Positions 12,301-22,289 of a DNA stretch of 64,000 bases are shown in pieces. How positions within the stretch are numbered: the first letter of the stretch is position 1; every line of letters starts with the position of its first letter. Source of the DNA: Anisus vortex (Eukaryota > Mollusca > Gastropoda > Planorbidae); assembly GCA_949126835.1 (NCBI GenBank), contig OX421496.1:15332844-15396843 (forward strand). Reading direction: 5' to 3'. The notes below the pieces were generated by a model that worked only from the letters and a program-made list of their open reading frames with translations, did not search any database and was not told where the DNA came from. The translations under genes were made by a program, and so were the position numbers.

Positions 12301-15300
12301 GGCCATTTTTTACTTAAAACGTGGTTTTAGCGAAAATCATGGAGAGATATTATTTTTATGTTTAAACAATTACTGTTCGCGTAAATTTAGTTTTAAAACA
12401 TTTAATAATATTGAAAATCGTATACAAGAACTTAGATATAAAAAAAGAAATGCGTAAATAGCGTTTTACTGTAAATTATCGATAACGGCCGAACTTGCGG
12501 TCCTCGGCGGTGTAACGAAACCCTAATGGCAACATATCAGACAGACACGGGTAAAATAATTATATTAAATCGAAAAACGCATTTTTAAAGTAAAAAAACG
12601 CGTCAAATAGAACAAAACGGCTATCCGATTGGATTTATATTTTAAAATTCACTCGAGCGCATTTTAAAATGAATGAAAAATCGATTCAACTTTTTCGGTA
12701 CCACGTAAGGTTCTCTTGACAGAGCAAGTTTTTGTGATGTACACCCGATGGTTTTTAGCAAATAAAATAAAATTTGAGGCTGAATATTAAAAAATAATGC
12801 CGTTTTTATGAATTAATATATATTTGGATTAAATTTGGAGAGTTTTAGAAATCTACAATGACTTATCTATTTTTAGTTCGAGTTTTAGGCCTAGCCTAGG
12901 GAATAAAGAAAAAATTCCAGACGCGGTGTAAAAAAACTAAGAGATTTGAAAAATTGTTTAAAAAAAAAATAAACATATGTAACGACTTTCATTGCAAGTA
13001 TAGCATATTATAACTTATGCATGAATGAAAAACATCCAGAAATCGCGTTAATTTTGCTTTTTAATACTTTTACTTAAAGCTTTTCAAGTAGGTACAAAAA
13101 AAGGGGAATGGGATCTGCATGCTTTGTTACGTTACACTGCATAAAAAATATAATAAACAACACTAAAATAAAATAAAAACTCACAATATTGATTTTGCTG
13201 ATACTTTTATTACATATAAACACAAACAAGTAAAGAAAACAACATTTTGTACATACATTTTTTTTCTTCAAATATTCAAAAAAAGTTGACCATTTGGTGG
13301 CCATTTTGTGAAACCTGCCTTATGAAAATTGCCAAAAGAACAAACAAAAATAGCATAAAAATGTAACAGAGAATTCAACTATCATTAATTATGGTACCTA
13401 TTGTCCAGTAGAGTGGTTTACATGCCCAAATAACAAAAAAAAAAGCAGAAAAATGTAACAGAGAATTCAACTATCATTAACTATGGTACCTCTTGTCCGT
13501 TAGGGTGGTTTACATGCTCCAAATTGCATTTTGTTATTCTAAGAGAGCCGCCCATCATACCAAAAGATATAAAAGCTTCACATCCTGTTTTGAAGCTTCT
13601 GTAAAATTAAAATAAAATATAAAACAGGCATGTATTTAAAGAAATAATAAACATTTTGAATGATTAGCACACATATAATATACAAGTTTCTTTTAAATAT
13701 GGATGCAAAAAATGTTTACCGTTGATTCTGCCGAATGCCTTGGATTGCACTTGTTTTCTGTCTGGCCCCTTGCTTACAAACAAAACGTATGCTTCCATAT
13801 TTTAAAGCTTCCATATATGAGGTGATTCTGGCTTCAACTGAAAGGGAATCATTGGCCTTACAAATCCATATAAATCAAATGATAAATTTAAAGGGTAACA
13901 ATAAAACTTTTGTATTTATTACAAAACAACCCCAATGGTGAGGAGTAGTGCTTTGAAGTAGAGGGATTTAGAGAGAAAGAAAGAACAGTCAATACATCAG
14001 GGGAAAAAATTGCATGAACATACACTTTTTGAGTACTTGATGACATTGACATATAACACACCACATTCTACTTCATGTTTCTTGATAGCAACACAGACAT
14101 CTTCATACGAGGAGAAGCAGGTACCTGTCTCAAGTCCAGTTGACATTGTCAATAGCGTAGCCCCTACAATATTGAAAAAAGATTAACATAAATTAGACTT
14201 TTACAGGAGATTTTTCTTTTTTGTTGTATTTTTTTACCAAACACTAAAGGTATTCTTCAGGTGGGTGGTTGAGTTAATATTTTTCTTACAAAATCATTTC
14301 CATCATTTAGATCTAGATTAGTCAATTTAGGCTACATCTAGCCTACATATTTCAAAAGAAAGCCCCTCTGTGGCAATATAAAATAACAAACAATAATAAG
14401 ACTAAGTAGGCCCATTTAAGAATAGTATAGAATAGTAATCGCCCTAATCAAATCTAAAAGTTTTTGAGCTGAGCCTAGTGAGCCCTAGTGCCTAGTAGTA
14501 GTAGTGACCTAGACCTAGACTAATCTAATGACTAATGGTACAAAATAATTATAAATTCCGATAAAAATTGCACGGACATTAATTTCAACATGCAAAAATT
14601 TAACATTCATTTTCTACAACCTTAAAACGTAGTGCATTGTGATTTTATTTAAGTTTTGATTGATATGCCTATGCTATAATATAGGCTATATAATATAGTA
14701 TAGGCCTATAGGCTATAGTGGTGAAAGTGTGGTCAAATAAATAATAACCTACGCAAATAATTTTAATATTTTACAATTAAAAGAATTATACTTACTTTTA
14801 AAGCAAAGAAACACACAAAACAAGCTTGAAATATTTGAAAATAGAGGAACAGTTCAAAACGTACGTACTCGGGAGTATATGCAGTCTAACTAACATTAAC
14901 ATTAACCTACACCGGGCGCGCTTTTTTCCAATGTCACGTGACCAGCCGCTATAATACGCAAGCGCAGAGGAACCGTGCGAATATCGATGGGCGTTATTCT
15001 CACGTCTAAAACCGTGCGGATCATTGCGCATGCGCCGAGGAACCGTGTGTATATTTTTCGGCGTTATCCACACGTTAAAACCGTGTGAATAACCACTATG
15101 TTTGTAAAATGTGAAGATATTCAGTAGGCCTACCCTACAATCAGTAATGCAGCACACAGACTGACATGTTTCATGTTTTGTTAGATAATAATGCAGCACA
15201 CAGACATGTTTTGTAAAGAAAATGAATAAATGAATGGGACCAGAAATTTTGTTACTCGTTCAACCTTTGTTTGGGTTCACCGGTCCATGCATGCATAGCA

Positions 15301-15662
15301 TAAAATATTTAAGCCTAGTGACGCCTTGTCCATAGCATAGAGTATAACTCCTATAACTAGGCCTATCCTATAGTCTATAGTAAGCTATTGGCTATATAGT
15401 TATAGTAATATAGTTATATAATATATAATATTATAAATATATTACTCCTAATATTATAAATTAGTCCTAAAACCTGTCTTTCCTACCTTTGAAGATCAGA
15501 CATTGCCATTGCTTCAAGCAATCCTCCTGGACCATACTGTTGTAAGTTCCTTTCAAGAAAACATATTTCTTTTTCCAGATTAATAATTGTTTCAGTATTA
15601 ACCTTTTGAAATTCATCAAGTTCTTCTTTAGAAAAAGCACTGTAATCTACGGAATCATTCAT
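3398..15662 (-). CDS. CENP-P-like inner kinetochore protein, N-terminal part, five exons
   Basis: CENP-P belongs to the CENP-O/P/Q/U part of the constitutive centromere-associated network. Exons with GT-AG borders: 15662-15487, 4752-4683, 4469-4403, 4071-4028 and 3475-3398. Junction phases agree at every join (2, 0, 1, 0). Exon 1 starts MNDSVDYSAF and is rich in Glu, Leu and Lys, like the N-terminal coiled coil of the family. Exon 3 carries LSETARLTGVMIVN, resembling the vertebrate LSTLTGINIRN segment. Exon 5 carries FHLELQILDRK, resembling FQLEFQILE of vertebrate CENP-P at the expected spacing. Exon 4 is short (44 nt) and the least certain. The last donor is GTGAGAG, so the gene continues left; gypsy DNA fills the next 2.4 kb, so further exons must lie off the window or be lost. 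Intron 1 holds the MULE element. The assignment rests on remembered motifs. Confidence 0.5.
5298..5480 (+). repeat. left terminal inverted repeat of the MULE, built from a 69-bp tandem unit
   Basis: Units begin ACGGTTTTAA at 5302, ACGGTCTAAA at 5371 and ACGGTTTTAG at 5440, so the period is 69 bp. Each full unit contains GGATAACGCC, an A/T block, CACGGTTCCT and the palindrome GCGCATGCGC followed by AATGATCCGC. The matching right end is inverted and has fewer units. Confidence 0.85.
6186..6469. repeat. 142-bp direct tandem duplication
   Basis: GCATAGATAATCAATCAAGC occurs at about 6187 and again at 6329, followed by near-identical sequence for the full 142 bp. Differences are few (CATATG/CGTATG, TATATA/TATACA). 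It lies just 3' of the transposase stop codon, in its probable 3' UTR. Confidence 0.9.
6985..8005 (-). repeat. 66-bp coding minisatellite, about 15 units with higher-order structure
   Basis: The motif GTGGGTAAG recurs every 66 bp from about 7011 to 7935, with a diverged last unit near 8000. On the coding (minus) strand each unit is a 22-residue Ser/Leu-rich block containing LPTLSLRLSSSSESVE. Sequence types A (TTTTAAGGATT), B (TTTCAAGGATT), C (TTACAAGGATT) and D (TTTCAAGGCTT) show the order A B B C D at units 2-6 and again at 8-12, so a block of six units (396 bp) was duplicated. Confidence 0.95.
9152..11368. mobile_element. hAT-like non-autonomous element inserted in the MULE transposase exon
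   Basis: The ends are CAGGGTTCCTGC on the left and GCGGGAACCCTG on the right, inverted copies of hAT type. The flanks carry the direct repeat GAGAGAA at 9145-9151 and 11368-11374; an 8-bp reading differs at one base. Both ends hold repeated TTTCAGGAGG and TTTTCAGGAG motifs, and a block of about 27 bp recurs in the same orientation at 9180-9210 and 11276-11302. No transposase is recognised inside. A minus frame at 10858-11178 is GC-rich but unrecognised. Confidence 0.75.
11835..13489 (-). other. intron between transposase exons 3 and 4
   Basis: AT-rich. It ends at acceptor TTGTTTAAG|GTTTCG and starts with donor GAG|GTACCA. Apart from the duplication at 13355 I see no coding or repeat structure. 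Confidence 0.6.
13355..13520. repeat. tandem duplication covering the 3' end of transposase exon 3
   Basis: A segment containing AATGTAACAGAGAATTCAAC and ending near TGGTTTACATGC occurs at about 13362 and again at 13452. The second copy includes the last bases and the splice donor of exon 3. The first copy is a decayed duplicate (CAATAGGTACC in place of CAAGAGGTACC on the minus strand), so a decoy donor lies in the intron. Confidence 0.8.
14955..15090 (-). repeat. right terminal inverted repeat of the MULE
   Basis: Read on the minus strand it matches the left end from TTCACACGGTTTTAACG through the palindrome GCGCATGCGC and into a second unit that ends with a degenerate GCGCTTGCG. It holds about two 69-bp units against 2.5 on the left. 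Confidence 0.85.
15487..15662 (-). CDS. exon 1 of the CENP-P-like gene (coiled coil)
   Basis: ATG at 15662-15660 opens 58 codons plus two bases and ends at the donor CAAAG|GTAGGA. The sequence has heptad-like spacing around IINLEKEICFLERNL, then a YGPGGLLEAM turn and MSDLQ. Its phase-2 end does not fit the nearest downstream exon (the MULE transposase start exon) but fits exon 2 at 4752, forming a Ser codon. That is why I assign it to the host gene and not to the transposon. Confidence 0.6.
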
Positions 15663-15663
15663 C

Positions 15664-16494
15664 GTTTCAATCTTTAATTAGGCCTAGTCTAGGACTAGGA
15701 TATAAGTTGTACTAGTTGTAGTATAACTCTGTATAGCCCTAAGCCTAAGCCTAAGGCCTAACCTAAGCCTAACTATAACTATAAAAATAATAACGTTTGT
15801 TAGGCACTTGATACTTGATGACTTGAAGTAATTATTGTATTAAATAGTTCAAACATAAATCCAGAATACTGAGAATATATCAGTCTTTCATTAGAAGCCA
15901 ACCGAAGTGAAGTCTTATTTAATTACCTACTACTAGACTAGTCTGACTAGTAAGTAGTAGACGGTATAGTTACTATAGTTACATAGACTTAATTAGTAAT
16001 AGTAAGTCTAAGACGGTCTAACTTCTAAGACTAAGTAAGTAGGCTAAAAGTTTACGTAGTAAATATTAGTAAGTTAAGTAAGACGGTAACTAGTTCGTAT
16101 AGAGTGAGCCTAATGACTAGAAAAGAATACACATTCGAATGTTACAAACGGATCAAATGTACGTTTAAAATGTTGCACGTAGTTGTACATACATGAGCTG
16201 TAAATTATCTAAATTCATGCACAAATTTACCGCCGCATTGCAAACGTCACAGTCAAACATACAGGAAGTCAGGAAGTCGTCTATCAGTAGTATCAGCCAA
16301 CTCTTCTCCATACAAATTTAAACTAAAATTAAAATGAAATTTAAAAAAAAACTCATGTTCCGATAAAATCGTCCGCGGACAACTAAATAATACGAACAAA
16401 ACGAGAAAATCTGCGAAATCAAAAGTTACAAAAATAAAAGACATATCACATTTTTTTATATATATTTAGAACTATGCCTGTTTATATTATATAG
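15664..16494. other. upstream region of the CENP-P-like gene, no gene seen
   Basis: Very AT-rich with many CTAGACTA/GTAGTA-like simple motifs and TAGGCCTA words. I see no clear TATA box. It should contain the promoter of the CENP-P-like gene (inference from position). Confidence 0.4.
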
Positions 16495-17619
16495 CATAGG
16501 TTCTCAACGGGGGCGATATCGCCCCCCGGGGGGCGGTGAGAAGCTTTAGGGGGGCGCTGACATTCCCGGGGGCGATTTGGGGGGGGGGGCGGTGAAGGGC
16601 AAGTGGGCGGTACAAACGTACCTGATATATTTTAACACCTCAGCTATTTGAATCGATTAGTTTTTGGATGAAATGTGATGTAAACGCAAGTGCTGCTTAA
16701 TATCTGATATCCCCCAAAAGTATGCCTACATATTATATTACTAAGAAATTGGAATCGCAAATGACTTTTCGATGAAGTAGGGGCAGTATTTGGCAAATAT
16801 AGTGTGCGGCCGACTGGTCCTGTGGTTGGTTCACCGGACTGTCAACCCTGTTGACCGATCACTGATGCCCTAACATCTTCTAATATTAATGATATTTTGA
16901 TCTCAGTTTTACCGAGATGTCCTTATTATGTGTTTAAGCTTATCTACATATAGAACTATAATTGTTAAGCGGTATAGATAAGTAGTAATCATACAAACTT
17001 GGTAGTTATTGTAATGCTTGAAAATATACATATACATTCTTTAGTCATAAAATAGTTATATAATTTTCCAATACTTTTTACAGTTTGATCTTTTCAAAGT
17101 TATAAATTGTAAGCTATTTATTTTTTTGTAAAAGAAAAAAAAAACAGAAATATTAGCTCAAATAAAACGGGCTAATTATCTCCCTTTAACAAAAAAATTT
17201 TTTCCACATTTGATTCAATAGTGATGCCGAACCAGTTCTGTTTTGTAATATAACAAATATTACTGATTATTAGACCGAAAGCTTTTGCAACCAAAATTAA
17301 AGAAAAATAGACAAATTGCTAGCAACACACCAGGCAAACGATTCACATTAATATAGATTTATTTAAACCTTTTGTTAGGACAATTTTTTGATCTATTAAT
17401 TCTTACAATATGTTTCTTTTTCAGTTTTTTTTTTAAACATAATTAATCACACAAATAGTCTAGTTCCCCTAAAAGAAATAGCGAAAACTATAGTCCAGAC
17501 GGGCGGAAGGGGGGAGGGGAGTGGGCGCTAAAAGAAAATTGCGGGGGGGGGGGGGGGGCGGTAAGCGGAAAAAAAATTGTAAAAGGGGGCGGTGAGCCGA
17601 AAAAGGTTGAGAACCTATG
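16495..17619. mobile_element. hAT element, family with CATAGGTTCTCAAC ends, copy 1
   Basis: Ends are CATAGGTTCTCAACGGGGGC and, inverted, CATAGGTTCTCAACCTTTTT. Flanks TTATATAG (16487-16494) and CTATATAG (17620-17627) agree at 7 of 8 bases. Both ends hold long G or C runs that spell degenerate GGGCGGTGA repeats. No transposase frame is seen inside. Copy 2 lies at 22211-23462 in the opposite orientation. Confidence 0.8.
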
Positions 17620-17639
17620 CTATATAGGTTAAATATACA

Positions 17640-18290
17640 AATCATAACAAAGTCTTCGAATGCACTTAACATTTGTTATTAAAATAAATCGAAAAAGTGT
17701 GTTTTTAATTTTGTTTTAAAAATGTCTAACTAGACTAGATTTTCTATATTGTCGTTGTGTTTGGAAGTTCATTCCACTACAGACGTGCTACAACGTTGTA
17801 GGAGCGAGCTGCAAATGTTTCTCTTTTTACGCTTGGTACCTTGAGCTGTAGATGGATATTGTTTCAAAAGTGTAGTTCGGCCATGGATCTCATGAACTGG
17901 GGAGATTGACCATGAAAACTTTTATAGAGCATAGTCAGAACTTAAAATTTTATTTTAATTTTTGTTATAAGGTAGCGCAGTGCAGTTTTTGTAGACAGGT
18001 TAATGAGTTTTTTTCATTGATCAGAACAATTTTCGTAGCCATGTTACCATGTTTTGGAAAATTTTGACCCTTTGTAGTTTTTTCAAATCACACTCTGGCA
18101 GTCCAATGTAGGCCTATAGAAAGTTCGCGTAGTCTAGATGAGAGATTACCAGGCGACGATTAATGTCTCACATATGCCTCTTTTGTTAGAATGTTTCTAA
18201 TACTTCTTATTCTCTGCAGATTCTACAGTGCAGATTTACATTTGTTTTTAATTTGCTTTTTGAGGGTTAGATTTCATCTAAATATTGCTT
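17640..18290. other. non-coding stretch, no feature recognised
   Basis: Moderate complexity and no long frame. Parts resemble old LINE 3' DNA but I cannot align them by eye. Confidence 0.3.
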
Positions 18291-19795
18291 ACTTACTTAC
18301 TGCCCGTAACACCGTGAGCGCATAGGGCAGAAACAAATTAAGTCTTTCCATCTTTCTCTGTCATGTGCGACAATTCCGATCGTACCCCAGTAGTGACCAA
18401 ATTCCTTTAATTCCTGCTCTACTGTTCTGCGACAGGTTACTTTTGGTCGACCTATCTTTCTTTTTTCCTTCTGGAGTCCAGTGTAGGGCTGTCTTGCAGA
18501 TGTTCCCTTCCTCTCTTCTCAGCACATGACCAATCCATCGCCAACGCCTTTTCATGATGATTGTGCCCATGTCTTTGTGGTTGCATTAGGACATTAATTC
18601 TTCGTTGGATATTTTCTTAGGCCAGACAATTTTCAAAATCCTCCTGAGGTTTTTCGTGTGAAAAGTGGAAAGCTTCGCAAAGTCCTGTTGTGTCATGCGC
18701 CAACATTCAGCACCATAAAGAAGGACAGGAAGGACACAGCTGTTATAGCTTTTTTATTTCGCTCTGGTACTGTATTGACAGGTTTTCCAGATGTTGTTCA
18801 TGCTATTAAATGCAATTCTTGCTTTGTTCAGTCTGTTCTGAATGTCTTCTTTGTTTCCCCCATCTGGTGTGAGTGAGCTTCCTAGCTGTGTGAATTTTTC
18901 TGAATTAGGAAGATCTTTATTATAAACTTTGACTCGAATCGTAGTTGTGGTGTTTAGCATAATGACTTCTGATTTCTTATGATTGAGTTTTAATCCAACT
19001 TGTGAAATAAAATAATTCAGTCTGTTTTGGCATGCATAATTTGCCGATATGTGTGAAACACAAGTGCCAGGTCATCAGCATAGTCTAAATCCTCAAGTGT
19101 TGATAACAAAGTGGCCTACATCTGATGCCATTGTTTCCCACTTCTGTTGTTGTTTTTTCATCACCCAGTCAATTAGGATGTTAAATCATAATGCAGACAA
19201 TCACGCATCCTTGTCTCACTCCTGTCTTCACGTCGAACCATGTGTTGCTACCTTTCATGCAACAGCTGTAGTTGTAAATGCTCTTGTTCAGCTTTACCAT
19301 GTGAGCACGTATTCCATATGCTCTCAGAATGCGCCACAGACTGTCTCGGTGAACACTGTCGAATGCCTTTTCGAAATCAATGAAGTTGATATAAAGTTGT
19401 CGTTGCCATTCTGTACATTGTTCTATGATGTTTCGTAGTGCAAATGTCTGTTCTGTGCAGTTCCTCCCTTTTCTAAAACCTGCTTGCTCTTTTCTATGAA
19501 TTATGTCGACAGCTTCGTAAAATCTCCCGATGATCACATTCGCCAGTAATTTGCTTGAGATTGACAGAAGCGTAATGCCACGCCAGTTATTGCAGTCACT
19601 AAGTGATAAGTGCACCCTTTTTGAGGATTTTGATAATAATTCATTTAGTCCAGTCTTCTGGTATGTATGCTTCCACCCACATTTTTCTGAACAGTGGCTC
19701 CAGTAGGCCTATACTAGCTGCTGTCTCTGCGTCAGACTTAAATAATTCAGTATTCAAGTTATCGTTTCCTGGAGCTTTATTGTTTTTTAGTGATT

Positions 19796-20140
19796 TAAGA
19801 ATAAGAATAATACGAATAAGAATGGACATTTCTATAGCGCTTCCATCCATGCTATTTGCAGTGGCAGATGTATTAGCCAAAGAGAAAGGTCTTTAAGTTG
19901 TTTTTTTAAGTTTCTCTTGTCCCAGATTCTCTCAGTGTCTGGGATAGACTTTTCCATAAAGAAGGCGCCACTGACTCAAATGAGCGCACTCCCAGGTACT
20001 TCTTTCTGTGCCCATCCAAACTAGGAGTTTTGAGGGGAAGATCGCAGTTCCCTAGATGGTTAATGCATTGAGATAAGCTCTTGAAGATAAGAAGGAGCAA
20101 TGCCCTTTATGCATCCTTACGTAATGGACATTTAGTGGCA
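19796..20140 (-). mobile_element. CR1/L2-like LINE 3' end inserted in the larger LINE
   Basis: The minus strand encodes GHRKKYLGVRSFESVAPSLW, then a non-coding end with AGCGCTATAGAAATG and a TTATTC-type tail. The same module recurs at 33690, 34540, 46875 and 62600. It splits the larger LINE between its linker and the KNNKAPG block. Confidence 0.7.
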
Positions 20141-20142
20141 TT

Positions 20143-20585
20143 TCTTCTTCTTCTTTAGGTGCCAGGTCTGGTCAGTGGCGTAGCTAGGGGAGGGGGTCCA
20201 AATTCGAAAGTCCCCCGGGCCCCTATTTGAGAGGGCCATCAAAGAAGTGTCCGAATTGTTTTTTTTCTCATGTCATAATGTCAAATGTCAAAATGCAGGG
20301 GCCCAATAAAGAGGCCAAGCCCCCCGGGCCCCGAAATCCCTAGCAACGGCACTGGGTCTGGAACAGACATCGGCGGTCATGACTCTCCATTCTTTCCTGT
20401 TGTTAGCTATTTGGAGGAAGTTATTATTACTTACGTTGTTGTTCGTGGCCCATTCGTTCAGGCTTTTTACATATGTTAGCCTTTGTCTTCCTCTGTCTCT
20501 CTTACCATAATTATTATATTTTCCCACACAAAGCCAGTCTTTCTGTACCATTTTCCTATAGATGTGTCCTTGGAATTTCATCTAG
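20143..20585 (-). mobile_element. 3' end of a second LINE, carrying a MITE
   Basis: The minus strand encodes GRQRLTYVKSLNEW and NNRKEWRVMTADVCSRP, the C-terminus of a LINE reverse transcriptase, followed by TGGCACC and a short AAG-repeat tail at 20143-20157. The MITE at 20173-20354 interrupts it just after the CSRP codons. Confidence 0.7.
20173..20354. mobile_element. hAT-type MITE, CAGTGGCGTAGCTAGG ends
   Basis: 182 bp. Ends are CAGTGGCGTAGCTAGG and, inverted, CAGTGCCGTTGCTAGG. Flanks GGTCTGGT (20165-20172) and GGTCTGGA (20355-20362) agree at 7 of 8. It has the same end type as the large elements at 33086 and 43119. Confidence 0.8.
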
Positions 20586-21867
20586 CATGTAAATGACATT
20601 TACAATTTCTTTTTTTTGTGTGTGTGTAAGTGGTTTTACATCGATGTCCAATTCTGCCTGTACATCCAGAATTACTGCTTCTTCCAATGGTGGTTCTCTA
20701 TTAAGTATTTCGCTAAAATGTTCAGCCCATCGTTTATTTTGTTCAGCTTCATTAGTCAGCAGTTTTCCTTGTTTATCCTTAGTGGGCGCATTTGGTGATG
20801 AGTGGAATTTACCACAAATCTGCATAGTTTCTGTATATTGTATCCTCGCTGTATGTCTGTCTTGTTCTGTGTCCGTCTCAGTTTCAGCTTCACTTTTGCT
20901 ATCACCAACTGATGGTCACTTCCAACATCAGCACCTATCAATCCACAAAACATTGTATCTCCTCCATTTGGCATTTATAGTTTAAAATATAAAATATGGC
21001 AATTTCGTTTCTATATCTGTCATTGGGCGAATACCAGGTCAACTTTTGAATCTCACGATGTGGAAACAAAGTGCCTCCTATTACCATGTTATTAGAGCTA
21101 CAAAGTTCAACTAATTTTTCCCCATTTTCGTTCCTTATACCACAACTATGAGTTCCCATTGTTCGTTACTTGCCGTTGTTGTAATGTCCTACTTTTGAAT
21201 TTAAACCACCCATTATTATCATCGTGTCATGCAGCGGTGCTTACTTAACTTCTGCCTCCAATTGTTCATAGAAAAGGTCTTTTGATTTATCATCACTGTC
21301 GTTTGTAGGGCCAACGCATTGGATCATGGTTATATTTATCTGCCTACCACTCATTCTGATTTTGATTAGTCTACTGCTAATTGGTTTCCAGTCTGTAAGG
21401 CATTTTTCTGTACTTTTCCTAAGGATGATGGCGACTCCTTCTTCATGCAGGTTATCATCTTTTCCTGAATATAAAACTGTCTTTCCTGTTGATGTTGTCA
21501 TTCTTCCAGATCCCGGCCATCTCGCTTCACTGGTGCCTAAAATGTGTATACCGTAGCGCCGCATCTCTGCTATCCCTTGTACTAGCTTGCCAGTTTGGTA
21601 CATTGTGCGTATATTCCAAAATTCTAGTTTTGTCTTGGTTTTGGTAGGCTACCCAACTTTATCCAAGACCTCTATCTTCCTGTCAGTGCTTCCAAAGAAT
21701 GGCTTTCACCCACTGTCATTCATTTGAGTCACTTGGGGCAACTCTAGAGGTTTATCGCACCTGTTTATAGGTATTGACTTTGTTGCTGTTTCCGTAACCA
21801 GCTTGTTTTTCCAGGACAGAGTGGTTAACCCTGTGCCCAACCCCCAACCTGGAGGACCAGGGTACTA

Positions 21868-22070
21868 GCTTTAGTCAGCAGCTCAGCATCAGAAGAATTC
21901 AGAGACATAATTATTGTAGCCTACTTTTAGTGTTGAAATTACACAAAATGCACACATTTACTTGAATTTTTAATTTGAAGTTTTAAACATAATGTATGGC
22001 TCTCACAGAATTACTTTTCAAAATATGTGGTATCCATGGCTCTCTAAGACAATAAGGTTCCCGATCCCTG
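21868..22070 (-). mobile_element. truncated hAT MITE, GGGTCGGGAACC type
   Basis: Homologous and inverted relative to 40268-40450: shared blocks include CTCAGCATCAGAAGAAT and GAGACATAATTATTGTA. The right end GGTTCCCGATCCCTG is intact; the left end merges into LINE 5' DNA near 21860. Confidence 0.7.
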
Positions 22071-22289
22071 CTGTAACATATGGGCTCTCGAAATTATCGA
22101 AAAAGCTGTTTTTACTAGTTAGTCTTTAAAAATATCAATGAGCGGTTTCTTCTAATTTTGTGGGGTTTTAATCAAGGGGAGAAAATGGGGTACATTGAAA
22201 GCATGTAAAGCATAGGTTCTCAACCTTTTTCGGCTCACCACCCCCTTTTAATTTTTTTTCCGCTTACCGCCCCCTCCCCCCCCTCCCCC

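Larger units (their letters stand above)
6474..14146 (-). pseudogene. MULE transposase with FAR1, DDE, SWIM and PHD domains, interrupted
   Basis: A MULE transposase binds the element ends and cuts and rejoins DNA. Exons: 14146-14026 (ATG, STGLETG), 13837-13720, 13598-13490, then a long exon from 11834. Phases agree at each join. Exons 1-3 encode a FAR1/WRKY-GCM1-like domain: FVCKQGARQ, then TGCEAF and CNLEHVNH. The long exon has VLVMDSTYK (first catalytic Asp), FVDKNMAE (second Asp) and NHAENFHQKL (likely Glu), then a SWIM finger CSCDIFLKFQLPCRHVF near 8350-8410. After that come 22-residue Ser/Leu repeats and a KGRPRQ stretch. The frame stops at 6891 (TAA) and 6627 (TAG) yet stays open to 6474, where it ends in a PHD finger: CNSC, CEGC, WYHYHC, WYCNAC. 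A hAT-like insertion splits the exon at 9152-11368. Omitting it and one 7-bp repeat leaves 1046 codons in frame. I infer an inactive copy. Confidence 0.8.
5298..15090 (-). mobile_element. Mutator-like (MULE) DNA transposon with nested hAT-like insertion
   Basis: Ends 5298-5470 and 14955-15090 are inverted copies starting TTCACACGGTTTTA on each side. Between them lies a minus-strand transposase gene with the FAR1, DDE and SWIM domains typical of MULEs. The total length of about 9.8 kb includes a 2.2-kb insertion at 9152-11368, so the element itself is about 7.6 kb. The flanks (poly-A on the left, TAACCACTA on the right) show no 8-9 bp target-site duplication, so the exact borders are uncertain or the flanks have decayed. 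It lies inside intron 1 of the CENP-P-like gene, with its gene on the same strand. Confidence 0.75.
18290..21860 (-). mobile_element. degenerate LINE (endonuclease plus reverse transcriptase), near full length
   Basis: From 5' to 3' on the minus strand: a 5' region, an apurinic-type endonuclease (21603-21241, GTSEARWPGSGR; 21159-20938, LTWYSPND), a linker with NKRWAEHFSEILN (20825-20556), fingers LKNNKAPGNDN (19880-19641), palm WRGITLLSISSKLLA, EQAGFRKGRNCTEQ, INFIDFEKAFDSVHR and TGVRQGC (19615-19181), thumb (18960-18754) and C-terminus RRWRWIGHVLRREEG and WTPEGKKK (18570-18361). It ends in a TAAG-type simple tail near 18290. The frame is broken many times. The family resembles proteins often annotated 'craniofacial development protein 2-like'; the clade (RTE-like?) is uncertain. 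About 0.8 kb of other elements is inserted at 19795-20590. Confidence 0.85.

Noticed and set aside
14798..15199. Minus-strand frame of 133 codons, and a similar plus frame at 5355-5612
   Set aside because: Both are translations of the 69-bp units in the MULE ends (shared IHTVPRRMRNDPHG), not genes.
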